DNA of 64,000 bases from Sulfurimonas sp. C5 (GCF_029872055.1 NZ_JARXNQ010000001.1:310001-374000), one strand, 5' to 3'. Positions 26,283-35,240 are shown, numbered from the stretch's first letter. Notes: generated from the letters alone by a model not told the origin. Made by a program: numbers and translations.

Positions 26283-26930
26283 ATGAGACAGTATGAAACA
26301 TATAGATGCAGTGTATGTGGTAATGAAGTAGAAGTACAGCATGTCGGAGGCGGTACACTTGTATGTTGCGGTAAACATATGGAATGTATTACAGAAGATC
26401 TCACAGCTGTAAATCTTATGAAAGCATTTGCAGGTGAATCTCAAGCTAGAAACAAGTATGAATTTTTCGGAGAACTGGCTCGTGAAGCAGGATGGCATGC
26501 AATAGCGGATCATTTTGCAGAAGCTGCCATGAACGAAAAATACCATGCCAAAGCAGAATATGAAGCATACAACAAATTGAAGTACGGCATCGAGATGCAT
26601 GAAACTCTGAAAAACCTTGATATAGCCATAGAGGGTGAACATTACGAACATACACAAATGTACCCGAATTTTGCCGAAATAGCAGAAGCTGAAGGGCATA
26701 AAGATATAGCACGTCTTTTAAAAGCGATTGCAAAAGTGGAAGTGGAGCATGAAAGGGAATATGCTGCACTCAAAAAAGCGTTGGAAGATGAGGGCTTTTT
26801 TAACAGTAATGAAGACGAGTACTGGGTATGTGAGGTATGTGGTCATGTTCATCGTGGTAAAAAACCGCCTAAAGCGTGTCCTTTATGTAAAGTACCTCAA
26901 GAGTATTTTAAAAGGGAACATCTTTATTAA
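26283..26930 (+). CDS. Desulforubrerythrin (desulforedoxin-rubrerythrin-rubredoxin fusion)
   Basis: A cytosolic non-haem iron peroxidase that reduces hydrogen peroxide. Three iron domains follow in order. The N-terminal desulforedoxin-like Fe-Cys4 domain has CSVC and VCCGK within the first 32 residues. The ferritin-like diiron four-helix domain has FAGESQARNKY, AMNEKYHAKAEYE and KVEVEHEREY. The C-terminal rubredoxin has CEVCGHVHRG and ACPLCKVP. This is the architecture of C. jejuni desulforubrerythrin (Drr/Rrc). A good ribosome site (AAGGAG) precedes the ATG and a possible -10 (TATACT) is at 26247-26252. It is single-gene and ends at a strong bidirectional hairpin. Confidence 0.93.
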   Translation: MRQYETYRCSVCGNEVEVQHVGGGTLVCCGKHMECITEDLTAVNLMKAFAGESQARNKYEFFGELAREAGWHAIADHFAEAAMNEKYHAKAEYEAYNKLKYGIEMHETLKNLDIAIEGEHYEHTQMYPNFAEIAEAEGHKDIARLLKAIAKVEVEHEREYAALKKALEDEGFFNSNEDEYWVCEVCGHVHRGKKPPKACPLCKVPQEYFKREHLY

Positions 26931-26951
26931 AAATAGGCTTTTGCCTATTTT
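26930..26951. terminator. Bidirectional terminator between desulforubrerythrin and a GGDEF gene
   Basis: AAAATAGGC (26930-26938) and GCCTATTTT (26943-26951) form a perfect 9-bp stem with a TTTT loop. Each strand ends the stem in a T run, so it can serve both convergent genes. Confidence 0.8.
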
Positions 26952-28810
26952 CAAGTTGAAACAACTTTATTTCTACCGCTCTCTTTTGCTTTATAGAGAT
27001 TATCATCCGCACGTTTTAAAAGCGATTCTATCGTATCACCTTCACTATATGCAGCTACTCCGAAACTAGATGTTTTATGACCCACTGTTGTAAAGTTGTA
27101 GGCGGCAACTTTTTCTCTAAGATGTTCTGCCAAATCATATGCACCTTTAAGGTTGGTATTTGTACAGATGATAAGGAATTCTTCACCACCCCATCTACCG
27201 ATGATATCGGTGTTTCTTATATTTGTTCTTAAAAGTTTTGTCAACTCTATAAGAACAGAATCCCCAACTTGGTGTCCATATGTGTCATTGACCGATTTAA
27301 AATGGTCTATGTCAAGGATGATTAAAGACAACTCTACATTGTAACGCGCAACTCTTTGAAACTCCTCTTCCAAGGTTTTATCAAGTTTATGTCTATTGTA
27401 GATATTAGTTAGTTTATCATGCTCGGAAATTAATTGATAAAGTTTTTTACTTGTAATGTCTGAGGAGATAGACATATAGCCTGTGAAAATATGATGCTCA
27501 TCATATAAAGGGAGGATTGTAGTTTCCAACCAAAACAGGTCACCATCTTTATTTTTATCTTGCAGTTCACCATGCCATGCATTACCGCTACTGATTGTAT
27601 CCCAAAGTTTTCTATATGTTTCATGAGATGTATTGCCGCTTTGGAAAATAGAAGCTTTTTCCCCTATGAGTTCTGATCTTTCATATCCAGTTAAATTGCA
27701 TAATGCTGTACTAATAGTGTTAAATCGTCCGTCAGTATCTGTTGTAAATGTTAATACATACTTATCGATAATATCTGTCTTTTTCAGGTTTTCATTTAAA
27801 GTGCGATGGAGTGCCTCTTGGATTTTAGCGGGTTTAAATGCAATAATAATTCCTGTTGGAACCGAGATAAAAAAGATTAGCAGTGCTAAGTATAATGTTA
27901 ATTTGGAACTATCTTCATGTAATGATGCCAGATAGTTATCATGGGTACGTAGTACAAGGTGGATATCTTCACCATTTTTGAACACTTTTTCTAAAGAAAA
28001 AGAGTACATGTTATCTCTCTGATAGCTTTCATTTTGTAAAAACTTTTTGGGTGTTTCATTGACAAATTCATTCATTAATGTATATTTGGTTCCAAGGTAA
28101 CGGCTCCAGGATTTTTTATTATCTGGATGAAGAATAAAATAACCCTCTTTATCAACTAAATATACATAAAACTCATTAGAGGTTTGCAGCAAGTGAAGCA
28201 GGTCTGACATATCAACATTGATAATTACTAGTCCCTGAGATTTATTTTTAAAAGTTACAGGTATGGAAATCCTCATAGTAGGGCGGTATGGTTCTTCGAT
28301 CTTTTCATGCTCTACATTGAGATCCAGTTTGGAATACCAATATGTTCCATGTTCATGCTTAATAGTCTCTTTAAAGTAGTATCGTTGTGATTTATCCTGT
28401 AAATTTTTTTCATCAACAATAAAGGCTTTATTATTCCCTTTTTGTCTTTCGATACGGATAACTTCTTTTCCTTGTGAATTGATAAAACGAAGTTGAAAGT
28501 AAGCCTTATTTGCCATCAGTACATTTAAAAATAGCTTTTGTACTAAAGTGAGGTTTTCAACAGAAGAATCTTTTATATAATCAAGAAATAAAGGATTGTT
28601 TATGATCGAATAGAGATCCTGTTCTAAATGATGTATATAAAGTCTACTCATATTCTCTTGTGCTTCTACGAAATGCTGGGCATTTTTTCTAATCTCTTTG
28701 GTTATATTTTTAGATTGCACAATAGAGTTTATGAAAAATGTAGCAAAAGATACAACTAGACCAAAGAGAAGAAAATAAATGATGAAACGAAGATATATTT
28801 TACTATTCAT
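26951..28810 (-). CDS. Membrane diguanylate cyclase with periplasmic Cache-like sensor and PAS domain
   Basis: The 619-residue protein starts with a membrane helix (about 8-28). A large periplasmic Cache-like sensor follows (about 30-300; RFINSQGKEVIRIER and GLVIINVDMSDLL are typical of its sensor family), then a second helix (about 305-325). A cytoplasmic PAS domain (DTDGRFNTISTALCNLTGYE) and a GGDEF domain complete it. The catalytic motif is RWGGEEF, and an RNTD inhibitory site lies five residues before it, so an active, feedback-inhibited c-di-GMP synthase is expected. The ligand of the sensor is unknown. Confidence 0.9.
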   Translation of the reverse strand: MNSKIYLRFIIYFLLFGLVVSFATFFINSIVQSKNITKEIRKNAQHFVEAQENMSRLYIHHLEQDLYSIINNPLFLDYIKDSSVENLTLVQKLFLNVLMANKAYFQLRFINSQGKEVIRIERQKGNNKAFIVDEKNLQDKSQRYYFKETIKHEHGTYWYSKLDLNVEHEKIEEPYRPTMRISIPVTFKNKSQGLVIINVDMSDLLHLLQTSNEFYVYLVDKEGYFILHPDNKKSWSRYLGTKYTLMNEFVNETPKKFLQNESYQRDNMYSFSLEKVFKNGEDIHLVLRTHDNYLASLHEDSSKLTLYLALLIFFISVPTGIIIAFKPAKIQEALHRTLNENLKKTDIIDKYVLTFTTDTDGRFNTISTALCNLTGYERSELIGEKASIFQSGNTSHETYRKLWDTISSGNAWHGELQDKNKDGDLFWLETTILPLYDEHHIFTGYMSISSDITSKKLYQLISEHDKLTNIYNRHKLDKTLEEEFQRVARYNVELSLIILDIDHFKSVNDTYGHQVGDSVLIELTKLLRTNIRNTDIIGRWGGEEFLIICTNTNLKGAYDLAEHLREKVAAYNFTTVGHKTSSFGVAAYSEGDTIESLLKRADDNLYKAKESGRNKVVST

Positions 28811-28936
28811 TTATAGACTTCTCCAAAGTTGGTAACTTTATTGTACAACAAAATACAAAAATTTGAAAATTTAGTGATTTATTATAAGGTTAACTGGGAT
28901 TACAATACAATTGCAAAATTTTTTGCAAGGACGATA

Positions 28937-29683
28937 ATGAAGTTTTTTATTCTCTTTTTAACTATCTTTTCATCTTTATACGGAGTTGTAAGCGTTGCTC
29001 CGGTAGAAATAGGTAAAAATCCAGGTGTCAGCGGAGTCTTGGAAGCATCTATTGAAAATGCCAGAGGAAATACTGACAAAGACGAATATAAAGGTGGACT
29101 CAAAGTTCAATATGACAATAACAGCTCTTATGTGATATGGGCAGAAGCTAGTGTTAATTATGCTGAAGTTGAAGGTATAAAAAATACAAATAAGTCATAT
29201 GGGCATTTACGTTATATCCATACTTTTTATGAGAAACAAGATGTCAATTACGAGTTGTTCGCTCAAGTACAAACAAACGAGTTCACAAAAATAAAAAACC
29301 GTTCATTAGCAGGTGGGGGGTATCGTTTTTATCTTGTTCATGAGTCGATGGGAAAACTGTTTGCAGGGATAGGTGGATTTTATGAATATATACAATATAC
29401 GACAAATATAGACCCTCATGAAAATAATCTAAGAACTAATTTTTATTTATCGTATACTAATCAACTTGGAGATGACTCAACAATCAGTTATGTAGGATAT
29501 TACCAGCCGAAATTTGGAGACCTGAACGACTACATAATTACAAATATTTTAGAGCTACAAGTACATATATATAAAAAGTTTTTTATCTCACTTAAAGTGA
29601 ATTACGATTATGATTCAAAACCTGCTGTCAGTGTAGAAAAAAGAGATTTTACTCAAACAACAAGTTTAATTTTTAAGTTCTAA
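28937..29683 (+). CDS. Probable outer-membrane beta-barrel, DUF481-like
   Basis: The start is the ATG at 28937, with AAGG 6 bases before it and a signal peptide right after it (MKFFILFLTIFSSLYGVVSVA). The mature part of about 225 residues alternates polar and hydrophobic residues in beta-strand fashion and ends with phenylalanine (SLIFKF), the usual mark of an outer-membrane barrel. The order of strands and motifs such as GGGYRFYL suggest the DUF481 'salt-induced outer membrane protein' family. The function is unknown. A longer upstream frame lacks a ribosome site. A strong terminator hairpin follows. Confidence 0.75.
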   Translation: MKFFILFLTIFSSLYGVVSVAPVEIGKNPGVSGVLEASIENARGNTDKDEYKGGLKVQYDNNSSYVIWAEASVNYAEVEGIKNTNKSYGHLRYIHTFYEKQDVNYELFAQVQTNEFTKIKNRSLAGGGYRFYLVHESMGKLFAGIGGFYEYIQYTTNIDPHENNLRTNFYLSYTNQLGDDSTISYVGYYQPKFGDLNDYIITNILELQVHIYKKFFISLKVNYDYDSKPAVSVEKRDFTQTTSLIFKF

Positions 29684-29686
29684 TAC

Positions 29687-29715
29687 AAAGGGAAAAAGAT
29701 TATATTTTTCCCTTT
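29687..29715 (+). terminator. Terminator after the DUF481-like gene
   Basis: AAAGGGAAAAA (29687-29697) pairs perfectly with TTTTTCCCTTT (29705-29715) across a 7-base loop, starting 4 bases after the stop codon. The T-rich arm supplies the U tract. Confidence 0.75.
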
Positions 29716-29814
29716 TATATCAATTAAAACTACTAAAAGACTCTCTTGATTAATTATTTGTTTTTTAATAAAATGGCATAACAAACAGAATATAGTTCAT
29801 TACAAGTGAATGCC

Positions 29815-30804
29815 ATGAAATACATAGTTTTAATACTCTTCCCTTTATTGCTTTTACAAGCTGTCGATAATACTGATTATAAAATAGGAAACGGATACTC
29901 ATTTGACAAGATGCTGACAGTTGGTGGTTATTTTTCAACTGAATACGCACAAGGTGAATATGAACGTTCATTTAAAGTAGATGACGTAGCCGTAATGGCA
30001 TACGGTGAACTAACACCGCAGTTAAACTATATGGTTGAGTTTGAAGCTGTGAGTTTTTATACTTATGACTTTAAAGCTCATAATGATAAAAGTAATACAC
30101 CTTTTCATGCCGAGAGAGTTTATCTTGATTATCGTTTTTCAGATAATTTTGGAATACGTGCAGGAAAGCAGATTACGCCAATAGGTTATTGGAATTTTCA
30201 GCCTATTAATGTTTTACGTGACACAACATCAAATCCATTATATTCACGTTACCTTTTTCCAAAATTTCTTACAGGTATTGCACTTAGCGGTTTTTTAGGC
30301 AGTTCATACGATACAACATATCATGTGTTCGCACAAGAAACAGAGGATTTAGATAAATCTTACATCAATATCTCGACCGATCATTTTGTCGGGGCTACTT
30401 TAGAGCATGAGCTTACAATGGATAGTTCAATAGGTGGAGGAATAGGGCAGTTTACTACACTGCAAAATGAAACATATAATTTTGTACAAATTAATGCAAA
30501 ATATACGGGTGAACCTGTTGAAGTAAGCGCAGAATATATGCTTCGAAAAAGTACTTCTAAAAACTTGCAAAACGACAAGTCTATGGGTGGTTATGTTCAA
30601 GTGCTTTATCCGTTTTCAGAACAACATGCATTAGTATCCCGTTATGAGTATTTTGATGATAACGACCTCATAGGTAAAGATCAGATTTTCCTTTTTGGCT
30701 ACAGTTACAGACCGATTTATCCTGTTTCTCTAAAAGCAGAATATCAATGGCATGAACAAAGTAGCCAAAATAAATTGTTAGCTTCATTTTCGGTACTATT
30801 CTAA
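29815..30804 (+). CDS. Outer-membrane porin-like protein
   Basis: A signal peptide (MKYIVLILFPLLLLQAVDN) is followed by about 310 residues with beta-barrel character and a terminal phenylalanine (ASFSVLF). The segment FHAERVYLDYRFSDNFGIRAGKQ and the following GYWNFQPINVLRD are typical of phosphate-selective-porin-like or DUF3138-type porins. I chose the ATG at 29815, not the GTG at 29806; no good Shine-Dalgarno is seen for either. The stop overlaps the next gene by one base, so porin, binding protein and HD-GYP enzyme form one operon. Confidence 0.78.
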   Translation: MKYIVLILFPLLLLQAVDNTDYKIGNGYSFDKMLTVGGYFSTEYAQGEYERSFKVDDVAVMAYGELTPQLNYMVEFEAVSFYTYDFKAHNDKSNTPFHAERVYLDYRFSDNFGIRAGKQITPIGYWNFQPINVLRDTTSNPLYSRYLFPKFLTGIALSGFLGSSYDTTYHVFAQETEDLDKSYINISTDHFVGATLEHELTMDSSIGGGIGQFTTLQNETYNFVQINAKYTGEPVEVSAEYMLRKSTSKNLQNDKSMGGYVQVLYPFSEQHALVSRYEYFDDNDLIGKDQIFLFGYSYRPIYPVSLKAEYQWHEQSSQNKLLASFSVLF

Positions 30805-31211
30805 TGTTAACGAGAACTGTTTTTTTCATCTTTTTCATGGCTGGCATTTTACAAGCAGCAGAGTATGCCGTCATTGTAAAAGCAGATTCTCCAGTGAATA
30901 AAATATCTCAGAACGAATTGCGCAATTTGTATCTTCGCAGACAAAACTTTATTGAAAATCAAAAAGTGATCCCTATAAATACGCTGGCTAACAATGAGGG
31001 ACGCCTGGAATTTGAGCAACGTGTTTTAATAATGCAGCGTAATAAATTAAATAAGTATTGGATTAAGCAACATTTCAAAGGTATAACACCACCTTCAACA
31101 GTCGCTTCATATAAAGCTGCATTGTTATTTGTGAGTAATGTTGAAGGAGCAATTGCCTATATACCTTTGAGTATGGTAAATCAAACCGTAAAGGTGATTT
31201 ATGAGTATTAA
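30804..31211 (+). CDS. Short periplasmic phosphate-binding-protein-like (PstS-like) protein
   Basis: A 135-residue secreted protein (signal peptide about 1-18, cut before AEYAVIVK). It resembles the short PBP-like domain proteins in the PstS superfamily. SPVNKISQNELRNLYLRRQNF and the closing GAIAYIPLSM are typical of that family. It is much shorter than true PstS, so it covers only one lobe and is unlikely to be a transport component; no ABC transporter genes are nearby. It overlaps the porin by one base and the HD-GYP gene by 11 bases. A sensory role, feeding the periplasmic domain of the HD-GYP protein, is inferred. Confidence 0.8.
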   Translation: MLTRTVFFIFFMAGILQAAEYAVIVKADSPVNKISQNELRNLYLRRQNFIENQKVIPINTLANNEGRLEFEQRVLIMQRNKLNKYWIKQHFKGITPPSTVASYKAALLFVSNVEGAIAYIPLSMVNQTVKVIYEY

Positions 31212-32709
31212 AATTAAAACTATTTTATTTCTTCTGCTTATCAGTTTAGTACCCTATACAATTACGATGTTTTTCTTTGGAACATCTCTGCAAGAAGAGC
31301 AGTTGCAACGTATTACCAAAGAGCTTGAAACACAGCTTGATATGACCAATGATCGTATTGACCAGCATATCAAAAATATTCAAGACGATCTTGCATTTAT
31401 TGCTAAGTCCGAGATAATGACTGATATATTTACAGAAGACTTAGATCGTAGAATCAGCCGTTTGTTACAAAATAAAAAACAGGACTTACATCTAAAAGGA
31501 GATCTTTATATTGTCAATCTTGCAGGAAATATCATAGCATGCAGTGACTTTGCGCAGATTGGACAACAGTTTAATGACACACCTATATATCATATTGATG
31601 TCTATTCTCCGTTTGATCATTCAAAAATAGCAGTGTTGTACCTAGAATATGAACTGAGCAATCTTCAAACATATTTTCACAATACGGTAACACGTCAATA
31701 TTTTATTCTTGATAGAGATGGAAAAACATTTTTTAGACCTTATGAGTTCAGTGAAAAAATTGCCGTTAAAAAAGAATTAAAAACACTCCCTTCTATCACA
31801 ATTGTATTGGAAGAAGACAAAGATGAAGCATACGGAATTGTAAAAAAATATCGTTTATGGTTTTTTATTACTCTGCTTATCGGCGGTTTGATGATTTTAC
31901 TGTTTGCTTTATATTTTGCAAACTCTTTAATCCGTCCGCTAAGCCGTTTGTCTAAGACGGCACGAGATATTACAGTAACGCAAGATTATACAACACAGGT
32001 AAGTGTAGAGAGTAATGACGAATTGGGTCAAATGGGTAATTCTTTTAATAAAATGATTTCAAGTATGAAAGATGCCATGGATGAGATTAGAGCCTTAAAT
32101 ACAGAGATCGAAGATACTCAACGCGAAGTTGTGTTTACAATGGGTGCCATCGGTGAAAGCCGATCCAAAGAAACTGGTAACCACGTCAAGCGTGTTGCAG
32201 AATATTCTCGTATATTGGCACGTCATTACGGACTGAGTCAAGAGGAATCGGAGATGTTAAAACAGGCTTCTCCTATGCACGATATCGGTAAAGTTGCAAT
32301 TCCAGATGCTATTTTGAATAAACCGGGTAAATTTACGGATGAAGAGTTTGAAAAGATGAAAGAGCATGCGAGACTCGGATACGATATGCTCAACAGCTCT
32401 CATAGACCACTTCTTAAAGCTGCAGCTATCGTAGCACATGAACATCATGAAAAGTGGAACGGAAGAGGCTATCCTAGAGGATTAAAAGCTGAAGAGATCC
32501 ATATATACGGCCGTATTACTGCATTGGCAGATGTCTTTGATGCTTTGGGTAGTGATCGTGTATATAAACAAGCGTGGCCGGATGAAAAAATCTTTTCATT
32601 GATTGAAGAGGAACGGGACGAACACTTCGATCCGGAACTTGTAGATATATTTTTTGAATACTTGGATGAATTTTTAGCGGTTCGTGAAAAACTCAAAGAT
32701 ACTTTTTAA
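31201..32709 (+). CDS. Membrane HD-GYP c-di-GMP phosphodiesterase with periplasmic sensor and HAMP
   Basis: A 502-residue protein: membrane helix (about 5-25), periplasmic sensor (about 30-215), second helix (about 220-240), HAMP (245-300), short coiled coil, then the HD-GYP domain. Catalytic motifs are complete: ETGNHVKRVAEYSRILA, the HD pair in PMHDIGKVAIPD, the double histidine in AHEHHEKWNGRGYP (the GYP loop) and ALADVFDALGSDR. HD-GYP enzymes hydrolyse c-di-GMP to pGpG or GMP. The ATG lies within the end of the binding-protein gene with GGTG upstream, so the two are coupled. Confidence 0.93.
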   Translation: MSIKIKTILFLLLISLVPYTITMFFFGTSLQEEQLQRITKELETQLDMTNDRIDQHIKNIQDDLAFIAKSEIMTDIFTEDLDRRISRLLQNKKQDLHLKGDLYIVNLAGNIIACSDFAQIGQQFNDTPIYHIDVYSPFDHSKIAVLYLEYELSNLQTYFHNTVTRQYFILDRDGKTFFRPYEFSEKIAVKKELKTLPSITIVLEEDKDEAYGIVKKYRLWFFITLLIGGLMILLFALYFANSLIRPLSRLSKTARDITVTQDYTTQVSVESNDELGQMGNSFNKMISSMKDAMDEIRALNTEIEDTQREVVFTMGAIGESRSKETGNHVKRVAEYSRILARHYGLSQEESEMLKQASPMHDIGKVAIPDAILNKPGKFTDEEFEKMKEHARLGYDMLNSSHRPLLKAAAIVAHEHHEKWNGRGYPRGLKAEEIHIYGRITALADVFDALGSDRVYKQAWPDEKIFSLIEEERDEHFDPELVDIFFEYLDEFLAVREKLKDTF

Positions 32710-32754
32710 AAAGAGTTCCAGATAGTACAAAGCAGTCTAAAAGCGAGACCTTTG

Positions 32755-32760
32755 TATAAT
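32755..32760 (+). promoter_or_regulatory. Candidate -10 element for ybgC
   Basis: TATAAT preceded by TTTG, 55 bases before the ybgC ATG, in the short gap after the HD-GYP gene. No clear -35. Confidence 0.45.
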
Positions 32761-32815
32761 TAATAGCATTTATTTACGTTTTGAATATATGAATTTTTAC
32801 CTAGGTGATTAAATA

Positions 32816-33190
32816 ATGAAAATTAGAGTCTATTACGAAGATACAGACACGGGAGGGATAGTTTACCATTCAAATTATCTGAACTTTTGTGAAAGAGCCA
32901 GAAGTCAGGCATTTTTTGACAAAGGATTGACACCTGTTTTAGATGATGGACACTTTGTGGCTAAAAAAATCATAGCAGATTACCTTAAAAGTGCAAAACT
33001 TGGTGATATTTTAGATGTAAAAACGGAACTGATAGAGATGAAAGCAGCTTCTTTCACGTTAAAACAAACTGTATATAAAGAGGCTGAAAAACTTTTTGAA
33101 CTAGAGATATTATTGGCACATATATCGTTTGAAGGTGCCATTAAAAAAATGGATAAAGAGACTAAGGAGTTAATTCTCAGTCTCTTCTAA
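32816..33190 (+). CDS. ybgC: YbgC-type acyl-CoA thioesterase
   Basis: A hot-dog fold thioesterase of 124 residues. The signature YYEDTDTGGIVYHSNYLNFCERAR near residues 6-30 contains the catalytic aspartate and the VYHSNYL motif of the family. In many proteobacteria YbgC sits with tol-pal genes and acts on acyl-CoA or acyl-ACP for phospholipid metabolism. Here no tol genes are adjacent. Its last 21 bases overlap the end of the convergent minus-strand gene. Confidence 0.93.
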   Translation: MKIRVYYEDTDTGGIVYHSNYLNFCERARSQAFFDKGLTPVLDDGHFVAKKIIADYLKSAKLGDILDVKTELIEMKAASFTLKQTVYKEAEKLFELEILLAHISFEGAIKKMDKETKELILSLF

Positions 33191-34477
33191 TTCAGGCTCC
33201 GGTGGTTGTGAAGGGATATATTTTGCGAACTTTGTTCTCATAGGTCTTAAAAGCTCAATATCATAAACTACTTGAGCATCTTTTATAGCAAGATCATATA
33301 CTCTTGCTTCCCCTGTAACTTGTGAATAGAAATAATCAACACCGACAATAGTAGAGTAATTGATCCAATCGTATTTGATATCATTGCCGATAAGTGAATT
33401 CATCTCTATTTGTACATTGTCTTGTTTTGTAATTGAGTTAGCAATCACCATATTTTCTCTATCTCTGTATTGTGTCATAGAAAGGAGTAGGGGATTGTAA
33501 TTAATTTGTGTTGAAAGTACATTAGTCGCATTCGTATCGTATAGTGTTAATTGCGACATAATCATCCCTGTTTTTATGATTGGTGTATTAATCAAAAATG
33601 AACCTGCTACAATCTCTTCATTATCTTTCAAATAGTTTTCCAGATTTGTTGTTCTTGTTGATATGTAATATTTGAAAACTTTTTTAGGAGTTTCATCCGT
33701 TTGAGTAGGCATCACAAGCTCATGATCAGGAGAAAATGCGCTAGGCTCTACATGTTCAATATTAGGGTGTAAAAATCTATCTTCTTGATAAAGTGCAAGT
33801 TTTTTTCCTGTTTCTGAAGTACCAGAGAATATAATAAGTCGAGATACGGCTTCTCTTAAAAGCATATCGCTTTGTGCTGAATAATCTATACCTCCGAAAC
33901 TTAAGTATGGAGAAGTTGTTTCAACATCTTTTTTATTCGTTGTAGGAAAATATATACTTAGTTCAGGATCAATAGAGATGATATTTTCTACACCTTCTTT
34001 CGTTAGGGGTGCAATTACAAACTCTATACCGTCTTGTTGAATTTGTTGCAGTGCTGCTTGAATAGTGTCATAGCTTTCATCTTCGATGGTGTAGCTTTTC
34101 ATATCAAACGGTGTACTTTTTGTTACTAGATAAGCAAAAACTGCATTTGTCGTTGATGTTGCATACTTACCTATGCGTTTATATGGCAGTAAAAGAGCTA
34201 TACGAAAGTTTGCATTTGTATTGGAAGCACCAATGTTGAAGATTGCTGCATTGATCATTCTTGCTTCTTCAAGCTCTTTATTTGGAAGTTTTCTATGTGC
34301 ATGTGCTAAAAAAGAAAAGATTTGATCCTTTTCTAAAAACTCTTGTAAACAATCTTCATCACATTCATAAGGATCGAGATCCAATACATATGTTTTTGGA
34401 AGAGGAATGTCTGAAACAAGGTAACTCTGCGCAAAAATGGCAAAAGGTACTAATAGAATTAAAAATAATTTTTTCAT
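33170..34477 (-). CDS. Periplasmic type-I binding-protein-like protein, unknown role
   Basis: A signal peptide (MKKLFLILLVPFAIFA) leads a 435-residue periplasmic protein. The middle part has the pattern of a type-I periplasmic-binding fold, as in LpoA/LppC or branched-chain amino-acid binding proteins (RIALLLPYKRIGKYATS, then a helix and DGIEFVIAPLTKEGVENI). The first 70 residues are acidic and contain one CDEDC pair. The ATG at 34477 overlaps the upstream gene's stop as ATGA, which fixes this start. It might be an envelope-biogenesis or ligand-binding protein; no transporter genes flank it. Confidence 0.75.
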   Translation of the reverse strand: MKKLFLILLVPFAIFAQSYLVSDIPLPKTYVLDLDPYECDEDCLQEFLEKDQIFSFLAHAHRKLPNKELEEARMINAAIFNIGASNTNANFRIALLLPYKRIGKYATSTTNAVFAYLVTKSTPFDMKSYTIEDESYDTIQAALQQIQQDGIEFVIAPLTKEGVENIISIDPELSIYFPTTNKKDVETTSPYLSFGGIDYSAQSDMLLREAVSRLIIFSGTSETGKKLALYQEDRFLHPNIEHVEPSAFSPDHELVMPTQTDETPKKVFKYYISTRTTNLENYLKDNEEIVAGSFLINTPIIKTGMIMSQLTLYDTNATNVLSTQINYNPLLLSMTQYRDRENMVIANSITKQDNVQIEMNSLIGNDIKYDWINYSTIVGVDYFYSQVTGEARVYDLAIKDAQVVYDIELLRPMRTKFAKYIPSQPPEPELEETEN

Positions 34478-35145
34478 AGACAACTCTTTATAGTGTTTAA
34501 ATCATTTAGTGTTATCTTCTTAGATTCCGGATTTCTAAGAAGATATTGAGGATGATAAATCGGGATAAGTTTATATCCTTTAAAATCTATCACATGTCCT
34601 CTGACATTTTCAAAATTGTTCGTATCGCCAGTTAGGTGTGCATATGCATCTTCCCCTAATGTAACAATAACTTTTGGTTTAATAAATTCAAGTTGAGAAA
34701 AAAGATAATGTTTACATGAATTCCATTCAGACTCTGAAGGTTTGTTTGTATGTAAAGGTTTACATTTTATGGCATGCGTCATATAAATGGAATTATGATC
34801 AATTTGTAAAACATTTTCAATCATCTTTTTCAATGTCTCTCCACTTCTTCCTGTAAAATAGTTATTGGCAGTATCTTGAGATTCTGAAACAACATAGTCT
34901 AGCATAAAAAGGGAAGCATTTGGATTCCCAAACCCATACATACTTTGTGATCTGGATTTACTAAGATCACAAAGGTAACAAGAACGTATGTTTGAGATTA
35001 ATTCGTCTAGAGTTCTTGCTTTTTCGTAACTTTTTTTCTCATTTATATCAAAATGATCGATGTATTCAAAACCAAGGTGTTTTAATCTGTAAAGATTTTG
35101 TAATAATACAAGGTTTTGAAATGATTTCAAGTTTACCACCGTCAT
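34474..35145 (-). CDS. Uracil-DNA glycosylase superfamily protein (family 4-like, Fe-S), atypical active site
   Basis: A 223-residue protein with the family-4 layout. Four cysteines that would hold a [4Fe-4S] cluster are C56 and C59 (SCYLC), C128 and C144. GRSGETLKKMIE (about 99-110) and HPQYLLRNP (198-206) match family motifs. The usual catalytic motif GEAPG is replaced: the aligned stretch reads LDYVVSESQD. Glycosylase activity is therefore uncertain. The stop overlaps the next gene's start (ATGA). A DNA-repair role is known for the family; a different substrate is possible here. Confidence 0.82.
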   Translation of the reverse strand: MTVVNLKSFQNLVLLQNLYRLKHLGFEYIDHFDINEKKSYEKARTLDELISNIRSCYLCDLSKSRSQSMYGFGNPNASLFMLDYVVSESQDTANNYFTGRSGETLKKMIENVLQIDHNSIYMTHAIKCKPLHTNKPSESEWNSCKHYLFSQLEFIKPKVIVTLGEDAYAHLTGDTNNFENVRGHVIDFKGYKLIPIYHPQYLLRNPESKKITLNDLNTIKSCL

Positions 35146-35240
35146 TTAAAATATTGTATGAGTATATAAAAAGTGGGATTAAAATATACTTTGATATTTT
35201 CATAATTATGGTATTATTACATACCAATCGAGGGATATAT

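Noticed and set aside
28829-28936. Longer start for the DUF481-like gene
   Set aside because: No ribosome site, and the signal peptide begins at 28937.
30804-31211. PstS component of a phosphate ABC transporter
   Set aside because: Far too short and no pst permease or ATPase genes nearby.
34992-35240. Longer start for the soluble EAL gene
   Set aside because: It would run antisense into the divergent glycosylase gene; ATG 35241 has GAGGG in front.
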